Under the pieces are notes generated by a model. The model was not told the DNA's origin. It searched no databases and worked only from the letters and a program-made list of their open reading frames with translations. 64,000 nt of DNA from contig NZ_LNYY01000021.1 in assembly GCF_001468005.1 (NCBI RefSeq), forward strand, positions 124,637-188,636. Reading direction: 5' to 3'. Made by a program: the position numbers and the translations under genes. Shown here in pieces: positions 16,205-25,566 of this stretch. Positions within the stretch are counted from its first letter, which is position 1. Each line of letters opens with the position of its first letter. The DNA comes from Legionella steelei (GTDB taxonomy: Bacteria; Pseudomonadota; Gammaproteobacteria; Legionellales; Legionellaceae).

Positions 16205-17122
16205 ATGAGCAACTATATACTTAAGGAAACGGAAGAATTAGTCACGATTTTAGATTTTTTACGTTTTAGCGTCTCTTGCGCAACTCATGCGAATTTATAT
16301 TATGGCCATGGCACCGATAATGCTTGGGATGATATGCATTCATTAATCTTGAGAAGCTTGTCTTTGCCCTATGATCTAGATGCAAATTGGCTTAACGCAC
16401 GTCTCACTACAAGTGAAAAAAAATATTTATATCAACAATTGGAAAAGCGCATTAATCATCGCGTACCAGTGCCTTATCTAATCAAAGAAGCTTATTTCTG
16501 TGATATTCCATTTTATGTGGATGAACGGGTTCTTATTCCGCGCTCACCTATCGCGGAGCTGATAAAAAATGAATTTTCTCCTTGGGTCGAGGCGGATAAG
16601 GTGCACCGTATTTTGGATTTGTGTACGGGAAGTGGATGCATTGCAATTGCTTGTTGTTATGCTTTTCCTGAGGCACAGGTCGATGCAGTTGATATTTCCA
16701 GTGAAGCACTTGCTGTTGCTGCGATGAATCGCGAAGAGTTGGGTGTTGAAGAGCAACTTACTTTAATTGAGTCGGATTGTTTCTCCAAAGTGCCAAAGGT
16801 AGGCTATGATTTAATTGTCAGCAATCCGCCCTATGTGGGTAAGGAAGAGATGCAGACTCTACCTGATGAGTTCCGGCATGAGCCTGTTTTAGCTTTGGAA
16901 ACCGGCAATAATGGATTAGCTATTGTTAAAACAATTCTCCAGAATGCGTCTGACTATTTAAGCGAAGAAGGTGTTTTGATTGTGGAAGTAGGGAACAGTG
17001 AAGAGGCTTTATGTGAGGCTTATCCCGATCTTCCCTTCACCTGGCTTGAGATGAGCCATGGTGGACAAGGTATATTTTTATTAACGAAGCAGCAGCTAGA
17101 CGAGTACTTTAATGTCCGGTAA
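16205..17122 (+). CDS. prmB: Ribosomal protein uL3 glutamine methyltransferase PrmB
   Basis: PrmB methylates the side-chain nitrogen of a conserved glutamine in ribosomal protein L3, using S-adenosylmethionine. The protein has 305 residues. Motif I is [20 protein letters not shown], and the glutamine-methyltransferase signature NPPYVG follows in [19 protein letters not shown]. The N-terminal helical recognition domain ([26 protein letters not shown]) is PrmB-like rather than PrmC-like. It overlaps aroC by 11 bases, so the two are co-transcribed and probably coupled. Confidence 0.93.
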   Translation: MSNYILKETEELVTILDFLRFSVSCATHANLYYGHGTDNAWDDMHSLILRSLSLPYDLDANWLNARLTTSEKKYLYQQLEKRINHRVPVPYLIKEAYFCDIPFYVDERVLIPRSPIAELIKNEFSPWVEADKVHRILDLCTGSGCIAIACCYAFPEAQVDAVDISSEALAVAAMNREELGVEEQLTLIESDCFSKVPKVGYDLIVSNPPYVGKEEMQTLPDEFRHEPVLALETGNNGLAIVKTILQNASDYLSEEGVLIVEVGNSEEALCEAYPDLPFTWLEMSHGGQGIFLLTKQQLDEYFNVR

Positions 17123-18176
17123 CACATTGGGAACTTTATTTACGGTAACCACATTTGGTGAAAGCCATGGCCCGGCTATTGGCTGCGTGGTAGATGGCTG
17201 TCCTCCTGGATTGATGTTGCAGGAAGAGGATATTCAACCATTTCTGGATAAACGTAAGCCTGGACAATCTAAATACACAACACAACGCAGAGAAGAAGAC
17301 AAGGTACAAATTCTATCTGGCGTATTTGAAAGTAAAACGACGGGGGCACCGATTGCCTTATTGATTCATAATACCGATCAACGCTCGAGGGATTATGAAG
17401 AAATCAAAAATTTATTTCGTCCAGGTCATGCAGATTTTACCTATCATCATAAATATGGGCATAGAGATTATCGTGGTGGCGGTCGTTCTTCGGCCCGAGA
17501 AACAGCAGCACGTGTAGCAGCTGGCGCGATTGCGCGTTTGTATTTGCAGCGTCATTTAAACTTGGAAATAGTGGGTTATTTGCAGCAGATGGGCGATTTG
17601 ATTTTGGACTTTGTTGATGAGGCAGAGATTAATAATAATCCTTTTTTCTGCCCTAACATGACTCAAACTCAGGATCTTGCTGATGCAATTGAACGCTTAA
17701 GACGCCAAGGGGACTCTGTGGGCGCTCGGGTTAAGGTGATTGCGAAAAATGTGCCTGTAGGATTAGGCGACCCCGTATTTGATAGACTGGATGCTACTTT
17801 AGCTTATGCTATGATGTCCATTAATGCTGTTAAAGGTGTTGAGGTTGGTGCGGGATTTGCTGCGGTGAATCAGTTGGGTTCTGTACATAGAGATCAAATG
17901 TCACGTCAGGGATTTCTGAGTAATCATGCGGGTGGTATTTTGGGTGGTATTTCCACAGGACAAAATATAGAAGTGAGTATCGCATTAAAGCCTACTTCGA
18001 GCATTATTACTCCAGGTAAGACGCTTAATACTTCTGGGGATGAAGTGACGGTCGTAACTAAGGGACGTCATGACCCTTGTGTAGGAATTAGGGCTGTGCC
18101 TATAGCGGAAGCAATGATGGCTTTGGTGTTGATGGATCACTATTTGAGAAATAAAGCGATAAGTTCTTTTCCATAA
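17112..18176 (+). CDS. aroC: Chorismate synthase AroC
   Basis: AroC makes chorismate from 5-enolpyruvylshikimate 3-phosphate with reduced FMN, the last shared step of aromatic biosynthesis. The protein has 354 residues. It shows the family signatures [18 protein letters not shown] near the start, [26 protein letters not shown], and the C-terminal [18 protein letters not shown]. The ATG lies inside the end of prmB. A dispersed hairpin repeat follows the stop. Confidence 0.97.
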   Translation: MSGNTLGTLFTVTTFGESHGPAIGCVVDGCPPGLMLQEEDIQPFLDKRKPGQSKYTTQRREEDKVQILSGVFESKTTGAPIALLIHNTDQRSRDYEEIKNLFRPGHADFTYHHKYGHRDYRGGGRSSARETAARVAAGAIARLYLQRHLNLEIVGYLQQMGDLILDFVDEAEINNNPFFCPNMTQTQDLADAIERLRRQGDSVGARVKVIAKNVPVGLGDPVFDRLDATLAYAMMSINAVKGVEVGAGFAAVNQLGSVHRDQMSRQGFLSNHAGGILGGISTGQNIEVSIALKPTSSIITPGKTLNTSGDEVTVVTKGRHDPCVGIRAVPIAEAMMALVLMDHYLRNKAISSFP

Positions 18177-18191
18177 TAAGAGCGTAAATAA

Positions 18192-18293
18192 TCCCTTCTT
18201 CCCTAGGGAGAAGGTGCCCGAAGGGCGGATGAGGGTAAACGATGTAATAAAACATCCTTTCCCTAGCCCTCTCCCGCAGCGAGAGGGGATTTT
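18192..18293. repeat. Dispersed inverted repeat (CATCCGCCCT family)
   Basis: CCCTTCTTCCCTAGGGAGAA with GAAGGGCGGATGAGGG, then CCCTAGCCCTCTCCCGCAGC and GAGAGGGGA. Two hairpins face each other between aroC and asd. A second, shorter member lies at 42041-42097. It may also end the aroC transcript. Confidence 0.65.
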
Positions 18294-18344
18294 TCCTTTT
18301 CCCAATAGGGAATAGATGATGATGGAATTTAGATGAGGTTGAGA

Positions 18345-19367
18345 ATGAGCAGAGAATTAAATGTAGCCATAGTTGGTGCCACTGGGGCCGTAGGTGAAAC
18401 GTTTCTAACCGTGTTGGAAGAACGAGATTTTCCTATAAAAAATCTTTATCCATTAGCTAGTTCTCGCTCTGTTGGTAAAACGGTGCGATTCAGAAATAAG
18501 CAATTGGATGTTTTAGATCTGGCCGAGTTTGATTTTAGCAAAGTAGACATCGCTTTATTCTCAGCAGGTGGTTCTGTATCTAAAGAATATGCCCCCAAGG
18601 CGGCTGCCAGTGGATGTGTGGTTGTCGATAATAGTTCTTGTTTCCGCTATGAAGAAGACATCCCTTTAGTTGTTCCTGAAGTCAATCCTCACCGTATTGC
18701 TGACTATAAAAATAGAGGCATTATTGCCAATCCTAATTGCTCGACGATTCAGATGGTTGTTGCGCTAAAGCCTATATATGATGCAGTAGGAATTGCGCGA
18801 ATTAATGTGGCAACGTATCAATCTGTTTCAGGTACTGGAAAGAAAGCCATTAGTGAACTTGTGGCGCAAGTAGGGGATCTTTTGAATGGCCGACCTGCTA
18901 ATGTTAATGTGTATCCCCAACAGATAGCGTTTAATGCGATCCCACATATTGATCAGTTTGAAGAGAATGGGTATACCCGCGAAGAAATGAAAATGGTCTG
19001 GGAAACACGTAAAATCATGGAAGACGACCACATTATGGTCAACCCTACAGCAGTGAGAGTACCTGTCATTTATGGTCATTCTGAAGCCATTCATTTGGAA
19101 TTAAAAAAACCGTTAACTGCAGACGAAGCGCGTAAAATTCTTTCTAAAGCTCCGGGAGTAAAGGTTGTTGATAATGTGAGCAAGGCCAGTTATCCAACTG
19201 CTATAAAAAATGCTGTAGGACATGATGATGTATTTGTGGGGCGAATTCGCCAAGATATTTCCCATCCTAATGGATTAAATTTGTGGGTCGTTGCAGATAA
19301 TATTCGTAAAGGTGCGGCATCGAATGCAGTACAAATTGCTGAAATTTTGCAAAGAGAGTTTTTGTAA
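18345..19367 (+). CDS. asd: Aspartate-semialdehyde dehydrogenase Asd
   Basis: Asd reduces aspartyl phosphate to aspartate semialdehyde, the branch point to lysine/diaminopimelate, threonine and methionine. From ATG 18345 the protein has 340 residues and opens MSRELNVAIVGATGAVGETFL with the NADP-binding GATGAVG. The active-site cysteine is in ANPNCSTIQMV. TGAGG at 18334-18338 suits this start; an in-frame ATG at 18333 is possible. A REP follows the stop. Confidence 0.94.
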   Translation: MSRELNVAIVGATGAVGETFLTVLEERDFPIKNLYPLASSRSVGKTVRFRNKQLDVLDLAEFDFSKVDIALFSAGGSVSKEYAPKAAASGCVVVDNSSCFRYEEDIPLVVPEVNPHRIADYKNRGIIANPNCSTIQMVVALKPIYDAVGIARINVATYQSVSGTGKKAISELVAQVGDLLNGRPANVNVYPQQIAFNAIPHIDQFEENGYTREEMKMVWETRKIMEDDHIMVNPTAVRVPVIYGHSEAIHLELKKPLTADEARKILSKAPGVKVVDNVSKASYPTAIKNAVGHDDVFVGRIRQDISHPNGLNLWVVADNIRKGAASNAVQIAEILQREFL

Positions 19368-19391
19368 TATATTGATGTTATTGTAATTATT

Positions 19392-19473
19392 GTAGCCTGG
19401 GTGCAGCGTAGCGTAACCCGGGGTTATTATTTATGCCTCATTCCTGGGTTCCGCTGCGTTGCGCTCAGGCTAC
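19392..19473. repeat. REP palindrome pair
   Basis: GTAGCCTGGGTGCAGCGTAG at the left and GCGTTGCGCTCAGGCTAC at the right (CTCAGG for CCCAGG). It separates asd from the Smr-like/AnkH-like pair. Confidence 0.85.
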
Positions 19474-19575
19474 AATAAGTCATAGTTTTTAAACAATAAG
19501 CAGAACTTTAAAAAAATCCTCCTACTTTTTACAACCTAAGTTATACTTTGATTAACACGATTGGATTTTTAAAAT

Positions 19576-20340
19576 ATGCTAAATGAATATTATTTGACTG
19601 ATGATATTGAAGAGCCGGTTCTTGCTAGCAGTGTTTTGTCCTATGTTACTCCCTATGTTTCTGGTAAGCAGTTTCACGAATTAAAAACAGGACAAATTTC
19701 TTGGGAAGCAAAACTGGATCTCTCTAATTTAATGCCAGAGGATGCTCGTCAGGCTTTGTTGGGATTTATTCAAAAACAGGTGAAGAAGAACAAATATTCT
19801 TTGCTTATTGTTCACGGTACACAAGGTGCTACCAATGCTCCTCCACTACTAAAGAATTTAATTAATCACTGGTTGCCGCAAATTGGAGAGGTGGCTGCTT
19901 TTCATAGCGCGAAGCCTAGTGATGGTGGTGTTGGTGCTGTATATGTTTTGCTAAAAAAGGTATCGAATCTTCCCGTACTGACGCGCGCAGAACAAAGCAC
20001 TTCTTTTTTAGTTGTTGAAACTAAAGACATGGAACGACAAAGACGGCTTGCCGAACAGCAAGGTGAACGACGGATAGCACTCGTGAAGGCACGTGAGCAC
20101 TCTAATCAGGAGTCTCAACCTGGTCTTGAAGGTGAGTTACAAAATAGCATTTTACAACATCCTGCTTTAGATAGTCAGCGTTTTGATGGTATTGATTCTC
20201 CTTTAAATCCAGAACCTCCTTTAAATACTGATGCGCGACGTGAATACGATAATGAACGACGTAATCAGGAACAAGAAAAGCAACTGCGCTTAGGTAATAT
20301 GCCGAAATTCACTAATACGCCTAAACCTAGAGGTCCCTAA
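19576..20340 (+). CDS. Degenerate Smr-domain paralog fused to a charged tail
   Basis: The protein has 254 residues. Residues 4-128 align along their length with SmrB of this window (YYL.D...VL, LSY..P, LKTGQISWEAKLDL, PPLLKNLINHWLPQ, AFHSAKPSDGG.GAVYVLLKK). The catalytic DLHG is DLSN at 48-51, losing the active-site His, and HGKGG is HGTQG at 80-84. After residue 130 comes a Gln/Arg/Glu-rich, disordered tail (DMERQRRLAEQQGERR, NERRNQEQEKQLR). The stop overlaps the next ATG (TAATG), so it is coupled to the AnkH-like gene. It probably keeps the fold, perhaps RNA or ribosome binding, but not the nuclease. An effector or chaperone-like role is only inferred. Confidence 0.78.
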   Translation: MLNEYYLTDDIEEPVLASSVLSYVTPYVSGKQFHELKTGQISWEAKLDLSNLMPEDARQALLGFIQKQVKKNKYSLLIVHGTQGATNAPPLLKNLINHWLPQIGEVAAFHSAKPSDGGVGAVYVLLKKVSNLPVLTRAEQSTSFLVVETKDMERQRRLAEQQGERRIALVKAREHSNQESQPGLEGELQNSILQHPALDSQRFDGIDSPLNPEPPLNTDARREYDNERRNQEQEKQLRLGNMPKFTNTPKPRGP

Positions 20341-21743
20341 TGACAATTGCAAGTGACATAATCAGCCATCGAATGCCTGATTTTGAAGCTTATCTTCGAG
20401 CAGGAGAATCGTTGGATGACATTGATGAATACGGTTTTACACCCTTAATCGAGTGCGCTATCACACGTCAACTCGAAATTGCTGAACAATTAATTGTGCG
20501 TAAAGTCGACGTAAATAAAGGCGATGTGACCGGACGTACTCCCCTGCATTGGGCCGTAGATAATAATGATGTCGAGTTGGCAGAATTATTATTAAATAGT
20601 GGCGCAGACCCTAATGCTTATACACGTAATGGACTTTCGATATTGGTTTATCCTGTATTACGCAATCAAGAACCTCTCAAACATTTACTCTATCGCTATG
20701 GAGCGAAGCTTGATTTTGCTCTTGATTTTATTAATGGCAAACTCATTGGGCATCGTTTTGAATTACAAGGAGATGTCGATATTGTTAATGCCAAGGGTGA
20801 ATTTATTGAACTGGATTATGAAGGGTTTATCCTTGAATTTACTGTTGCTGTGATAAGAGATGCGCTTAGACGTTTTATCAGCAGCTATTCAACACGTCAT
20901 TTACGCGATTATTTTCCATTGGCGCATGTGATTATCGATGCGTTTGTACTTGCGGAAGAACTGTTACAATATCAACATGTGCCTATTTTAGGGGAACAAC
21001 ACTTTAGACGTCTCAATGAATGTTTAAAGGCCCCAATGCTGATTCTTCCGGCAGCCAGTCGCGGTCATGCCATGGGATTTATCCGCTTTGGTTTATGGTG
21101 GGCTAAAATTGATCGGGGTGAAAACAGCTTACAAGAGGGCAGTGTTAATATCTATAAAATAAATAATCCTGAAGCTTTGAATGCGAGTTTTCTACAAAAT
21201 TTTCTTTATAAAAAACAACCAAGACGTTATTTTCATCAGGTGATTAATCAACAATTAGGATTGATTCCCGTTGCAAAAATGCCAATTAGTTCGCAAATTA
21301 GTGGCAATTGCTCTTGGGCCAATATACAAGCGATTATAGCAGTTGCTTATGCCATTCAAGAATTGGAAAAAAACAATTTTTTAAATCCCGATCCCGCGAT
21401 GTTCTTTTATAATGAATGGGTATCCTGGGATAAGGAACGTGCCATAGATGAATGCATCCAGCGTTTTTATTTGGCCAATCCTGTTCGTAAAGCCAGTATT
21501 GCGGCAATGTTAGGTGGTGTTTTATATCAGGCCTGTAATTATGAAAACAAACGGCATTTGGAAATGGCGGAGAAAATACTCCGAATTCTCACTTTACCTG
21601 ATTATGAGTATATTTTAAAAAGTTACCTTGAAGAGTACTGCATCAAACGATTAACCAAAAAAGGTAATAATTTACTGAAAATTCTCGATGATTGCGGTAT
21701 CAATCCCAATATTGGTGTTAATCCTATTGCGACAGGGTTGTAA
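20340..21743 (+). CDS. ankH: AnkH/LegA3-like ankyrin protein with cysteine-protease-like domain
   Basis: The protein has 467 residues; L. pneumophila AnkH is about the same length. Ankyrin repeats fill residues about 30-125 (YGFTPLIECAITRQLEIAEQ, GRTPLHWAVDNNDVELAELL, GADPNAYTRNG). The C-terminal half has a papain-like set: RGHAMGFIRF with His 243, KIDRG with Asp 258 and SGNCSWANIQA with Cys 324. AnkH is a core Dot/Icm effector of the genus, with ankyrin repeats plus a cysteine-protease-like pocket, and binds host LARP7. The order of residues here (His before Cys) is like other circularly arranged effector proteases. It starts one base before the upstream stop ends. The assignment rests on architecture and length, not on an alignment. 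Confidence 0.75.
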   Translation: MTIASDIISHRMPDFEAYLRAGESLDDIDEYGFTPLIECAITRQLEIAEQLIVRKVDVNKGDVTGRTPLHWAVDNNDVELAELLLNSGADPNAYTRNGLSILVYPVLRNQEPLKHLLYRYGAKLDFALDFINGKLIGHRFELQGDVDIVNAKGEFIELDYEGFILEFTVAVIRDALRRFISSYSTRHLRDYFPLAHVIIDAFVLAEELLQYQHVPILGEQHFRRLNECLKAPMLILPAASRGHAMGFIRFGLWWAKIDRGENSLQEGSVNIYKINNPEALNASFLQNFLYKKQPRRYFHQVINQQLGLIPVAKMPISSQISGNCSWANIQAIIAVAYAIQELEKNNFLNPDPAMFFYNEWVSWDKERAIDECIQRFYLANPVRKASIAAMLGGVLYQACNYENKRHLEMAEKILRILTLPDYEYILKSYLEEYCIKRLTKKGNNLLKILDDCGINPNIGVNPIATGL

Positions 21744-21755
21744 GCGTTGCCATAA

Positions 21756-21882
21756 GTAGGCTGGGCTGTTAAGTCCAGCGTTTGCATTAATTGTACTCGC
21801 TAAGCCCAATTTTATAGCGTGTTTCTATGCAAAAGAAGCTTTGGGCTCGTTGTTATGCGCTGGGCTTAGCAGCCCAGCCTAC
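21756..21882 (+). repeat. Hairpin-ended repeat, family 2, copy 4 (short)
   Basis: Starts GTAGGCTGGGCTGTTAAGTC and ends GGCTTAGCAGCCCAGCCTAC. The core is about 35 bases shorter than in other copies but keeps CGTTTGCATTAATTGTACTC and TTTGGGCTCGTTGTTATGCG. It lies behind the AnkH-like gene. Confidence 0.8.
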
Positions 21883-22005
21883 GATTGCTTACCTGATTTT
21901 TAATCCTCAGTTCTACACTCAGGCTACGCTTGGTGTTTTTCTTTGCCCTTATTTTTTCGACTATAATTAAAGGATAAGCATGTCGCTTAAGATAAGGAGA
22001 TCATC

Positions 22006-22188
22006 ATGTTAAAGTGGGCGCTCATCTTTTTGGTTGTTGCCATTGTTGCGGGATTATTTGGTTTTCGCGGCATTGCGTCCACAGCAACCGGCATTGCTAA
22101 AGTGCTCTTCTTTTTGTTTATCGTTATTTTCCTGGCATTTTTAATTTTGAGTTTATTTGGAACCGGATCACTTAACTCGGTACCGTAG
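22006..22188 (+). CDS. DUF1328 (YtjA-family) small membrane protein
   Basis: The protein has 60 residues with two hydrophobic segments ([19 protein letters not shown] and [20 protein letters not shown]-like) joined by [12 protein letters not shown], the layout of the YtjA/DUF1328 family. AAGGAG lies about eight bases upstream of the ATG. Function of the family is unknown. The gene stands alone and a hairpin follows. Confidence 0.85.
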   Translation: MLKWALIFLVVAIVAGLFGFRGIASTATGIAKVLFFLFIVIFLAFLILSLFGTGSLNSVP

Positions 22189-22209
22189 TTGCAGCGTAGG
22201 TGAGCCTTC

Positions 22210-22236
22210 GTCATCCCGAACGTAGCTCGGGATGAC
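22210..22236. terminator. Hairpin GTCATCCCGA/TCGGGATGAC between convergent genes
   Basis: Arms GTCATCCCGA and TCGGGATGAC flank ACGTAGC. It lies between the convergent DUF1328 and alcohol dehydrogenase genes and could end both transcripts, though no T-run follows. Related hairpins are at 39964 and 52976. Confidence 0.55.
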
Positions 22237-22253
22237 GGAGGCAAATTTAGAGA

Positions 22254-23294
22254 CTATAGAGTGGCAATGTCAATGACAAAACGATAGCGTACATCGCTTT
22301 TTACAACACGTTCATAAGCCTCATTAACTTGTTGTATGGGAATTAATTCAATATCAGACACGATGTTGTGCTTGCCGCAGAAATCAAGCATTTCCTGAGT
22401 TTCTTTAATGCCGCCAATTAATGATCCAGACAGACTTCTGCGTTTACTTATCATGGAAAAGGGATTAATTGGGATGGCTTCCTCTGGAATACCAACTACA
22501 ACCATAGTTCCATCACGTTTGAGTAATTGGATGTATTCATTCCAGTCGATTTTGGCGGAAACGGTACAGATAATGAGGTCAAAATAAGTGTTTAATTTTT
22601 TGAATGTTTGCGGATCTGAAGTAGCAAAAAAATGATCGGCACCCATACGTTTGCCATCAGCTTCTTTATTGAGTGAGTGGCTTAACACCGTAACCTCTGC
22701 TCCCATTGCATGCGCTATTTTGACACCCATGTGTCCAAGTCCACCCAAGCCTAAAATGCCCACGCGTTTTCCAGGACCAATATGCCAATGTCTTAAAGGG
22801 GAATAGAGGGTTATTCCTGCACAAAGCAGAGGTGCTGCGGCATCCATAGGTAAGTTTTCTGGGATTTTCAGAACATAATTTTCATCAACAACAATTTTGG
22901 TCGAGTAGCCACCTTGAACCAAATTACCGTTAGCATCCAGATTGTTATAGGTTAATGTCATTCCACCTTCGCAAAACTGTTCCATTCCTTCATGACAACT
23001 TTCGCATTGTCGACACGAATTAACAAAACAACCCACACCAACGTGGTCACCTACTTTAAACTTACTGACTGATGATCCTACTTTGCTGACTATACCAACA
23101 ATTTCATGGCCTGGAACCATTGGAAATAAGGAGCCACCCCATTCATCTTTTATTTGATGAATATCTGAGTGACAAATACCACAATAATGGATATCAATGA
23201 GCACGTCATTTTTTTCAACCTCACGACGTTCAAATGAGTAGGGTTTGAGTGGTGCTTTTGCGCTATGAGCAGCATAGCCTTTTACGGGTATCAT
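22254..23294 (-). CDS. Zinc-dependent alcohol dehydrogenase (YahK/cinnamyl-alcohol type)
   Basis: This 346-residue medium-chain dehydrogenase uses NADP(H), judging from its subfamily. Catalytic zinc ligands are in YCGICHSDIH and PGHEIVGIV, and the structural zinc cluster is CRQCESCHEGMEQFC. The Rossmann motif is GLGGLGHMGVK. The family reduces a wide range of aldehydes. It is transcribed toward the DUF1328 gene. TAAAACTCTCCTTG on the plus strand gives an AAGGAGAG ribosome site before the ATG. Confidence 0.9.
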   Translation of the reverse strand: MIPVKGYAAHSAKAPLKPYSFERREVEKNDVLIDIHYCGICHSDIHQIKDEWGGSLFPMVPGHEIVGIVSKVGSSVSKFKVGDHVGVGCFVNSCRQCESCHEGMEQFCEGGMTLTYNNLDANGNLVQGGYSTKIVVDENYVLKIPENLPMDAAAPLLCAGITLYSPLRHWHIGPGKRVGILGLGGLGHMGVKIAHAMGAEVTVLSHSLNKEADGKRMGADHFFATSDPQTFKKLNTYFDLIICTVSAKIDWNEYIQLLKRDGTMVVVGIPEEAIPINPFSMISKRRSLSGSLIGGIKETQEMLDFCGKHNIVSDIELIPIQQVNEAYERVVKSDVRYRFVIDIATL

Positions 23295-23616
23295 TTAAAA
23301 CTCTCCTTGTTGTATCGCGTTAGTTCACTTTCGTTAGTGAGTGAGGGAAATCCTTAATTCGAGGAGTAAACATACAGAAAAGGATGTTTCTCGAATTTTA
23401 GAATTATAGCCTAGATGGAAGGGAAGTCGTAACTAGGGAACTTTTGCTGTGTCATCTTTTATTGCATTCGGATTGTATGTGTTAGGGTAATTTGTTGACA
23501 AACAAAGCAAGTGCAGGCTTAGCAGCCTAGCCTACGCTTTATTGAGCTATTTTTGCCAACGAACTAGCTAACACATTCGGGGATGATGGGACGCAGCCCC
23601 TCATCCACGTTACAAT
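23295..23616. other. 322-bp intergenic gap with a family 2 fragment
   Basis: A half copy of the hairpin repeat is at 23511-23535 (GCAGGCTTAGCAGCCTAGCC), followed to about 23590 by the tail CTATTTTTGCCAACGAACTA and GCTAACACATTCGGGGATG that also occurs outside copy 1 and behind groEL. The remainder presumably holds the alcohol dehydrogenase promoter and the rne 3' end; no gene is seen. Confidence 0.6.
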
Positions 23617-25566
23617 TTATTCTTTTACAGCAGTCTCTCTTTTTTTATTGCCTTCTCCCTTAGGCGCTGCTTTGACATTTCCTTGTTGCTGCTGGCCTGT
23701 TTTTCTACGATTCTGGTTGGAGGCTGTTGCATTATTACCTGTACCTGTTCGTTGCTGCTGGCCACCACTGGGGCGACGTCTTCTATTTTGTGGTCTTCGG
23801 TCACCACCAGAATTAGAACCTTTCGAAGTTCTTGTCTGATTTTGATTACGTCCTGGCATTCTTTTAGATTGGCTTTGTGGTGCTACAGCCGAGGAATCTG
23901 TGTGTCCACCAAATAAACTTGACCATAAGCGTTTGATAAAGCTGGCTTGCGTGCTTTTTATAGGCTGATGTTCTATTAATGGTTTGACTGCGGGTTCATC
24001 CCGTAAAGAGCCTTCTGCGTCACTACCAGTAATATGTAATTCTGGTTGTTGGATTAAAGTATAACTAGGCTTTTTCGATTTACCTACATTGTCTTCTTTT
24101 AGACGATTGATTGAGTACTGTGGTAAGTGCATGTAAGGATTAGCGATAATCATTACGGATACACTGTGTCTTTTTTCAATGTCTTTAATGAAATCGCGCT
24201 TTTCATTCATGATGAAGGTTGCCATTTCTGCAGGAAGCTGGACTTGGATTTCAGCGGTCTTTTCCTTTAGGGCTTCTTCTTCAATAAGACGCGTAATGGC
24301 TAGTCCATGAGATTGAATGTTACGAACAGTACCTCGTCCTTCACAACGTGGACATACTTCTTGAGCACTTTCACCAAGTGATAATCGCAAGCGTTGACGC
24401 GACATTTCTAACAGGCCAAAACGGGAAATACGTCCAACCTGAATGCGTGCTCTATCTGCCTGTAATGCTTCTTTCAGACGATTTTCGACATCTCGTTGAT
24501 TTTTACTTGAGCTCATATCGATGAAATCGATTACAACTAAACCGCCCAAATCACGTAGTCGTAACTGACGAGCAATTTCGTCAGCTGCTTCAATATTGGT
24601 ATTGAACGCTGTTGCTTCAATATCTGCTCCGCCAGTTGCTTTGGCTGAGTTGACATCAATTGACACCAGAGCTTCGGTTCTATCAATCACCAAAGCACCT
24701 CCAGATGGCAACATCACTTGACGTTGGTATGCAGTTTCTATCTGACTTTCAATTTGATAGAAATTGAATAAAGGGATACTGCTGTTATAGAGCTTCAAGT
24801 TTGGTAAGAATTCTGGTTTTACTCGCTCGATATATTGCTTGGCTTTAATGTAAGAAATCTGGTCATCTATGATAATTTCACTGATGGATTTGCGTAAATT
24901 ATCACGAATAGAACGAATGATGACATCACCTTCTTGATGAATCAAACAAGGAGCTAGTTCTGTGTTATAAGCCTGCTTGATGGATTGCCATTGATTGCAC
25001 AGCATATCCAAGTCATCTTGTAATTCTTCTTGGCTTTTACCAACACCCGCTGTACGGATAATAAGTCCCATGTCTTCGGGCAAAGTCAATGCATTGAGTG
25101 TCTCGCGCAGTTCATCACGCTCTTCACCTTCAATGCGTCGTGATATCCCACCAGAGCGGGGATTATTAGGCATTAAAACGAGATAGCAGCCTGCTAACGT
25201 AATATAAGTAGTCAGTGCGGCGCCTTTACTACCACGCTCTTCTTTATCTACCTGGACTAGTAATTCCTGGCCTTCACGGATTAACGAAGTGATTGGCGGT
25301 TTTTCATCGCCAAATTCTTCAGGATTTTTGCTTAAATATTCAGGAGCGATTTCTTTAAGAGGCAGGAAACCTTGGCGTTTCGAGCCGTATTCTACAAAAA
25401 CAGCATCGAGGCTTGGTTCTCGTCTGGTGACGGTTGCTTTATAAATATTCCCCTTTTTCTTCACTTCACCAGGACATTCAATATCCAAGTCAAATAAATA
25501 ACGGTCTTTAATGAGTGCAACACGAACTTCTTCAGTTTGCATTGCATTGATTAACATTTTTTCCAT
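23617..25566 (-). CDS. rne: Ribonuclease E, short form
   Basis: RNase E is the main mRNA-decay endonuclease and processes rRNA and tRNA. The protein has 649 residues against about 1060 in E. coli. It opens MEKMLINAMQTEEVRVALI, with the S1 domain around 35-125, the DNase-I-like catalytic part holding VSIDVNSAKATGG and VVIDFIDMSS, and the zinc-link CPRCEGRG. The C-terminus is a short Arg/Gln/Gly/Asn-rich tail (RRPQNRRRRPSGGQQQ), with no visible long scaffold for enolase or PNPase. RNase G is shorter and lacks such a tail, so E is preferred. It is divergent from rluC, as in E. coli. Confidence 0.93.
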   Translation of the reverse strand: MEKMLINAMQTEEVRVALIKDRYLFDLDIECPGEVKKKGNIYKATVTRREPSLDAVFVEYGSKRQGFLPLKEIAPEYLSKNPEEFGDEKPPITSLIREGQELLVQVDKEERGSKGAALTTYITLAGCYLVLMPNNPRSGGISRRIEGEERDELRETLNALTLPEDMGLIIRTAGVGKSQEELQDDLDMLCNQWQSIKQAYNTELAPCLIHQEGDVIIRSIRDNLRKSISEIIIDDQISYIKAKQYIERVKPEFLPNLKLYNSSIPLFNFYQIESQIETAYQRQVMLPSGGALVIDRTEALVSIDVNSAKATGGADIEATAFNTNIEAADEIARQLRLRDLGGLVVIDFIDMSSSKNQRDVENRLKEALQADRARIQVGRISRFGLLEMSRQRLRLSLGESAQEVCPRCEGRGTVRNIQSHGLAITRLIEEEALKEKTAEIQVQLPAEMATFIMNEKRDFIKDIEKRHSVSVMIIANPYMHLPQYSINRLKEDNVGKSKKPSYTLIQQPELHITGSDAEGSLRDEPAVKPLIEHQPIKSTQASFIKRLWSSLFGGHTDSSAVAPQSQSKRMPGRNQNQTRTSKGSNSGGDRRPQNRRRRPSGGQQQRTGTGNNATASNQNRRKTGQQQQGNVKAAPKGEGNKKRETAVKE

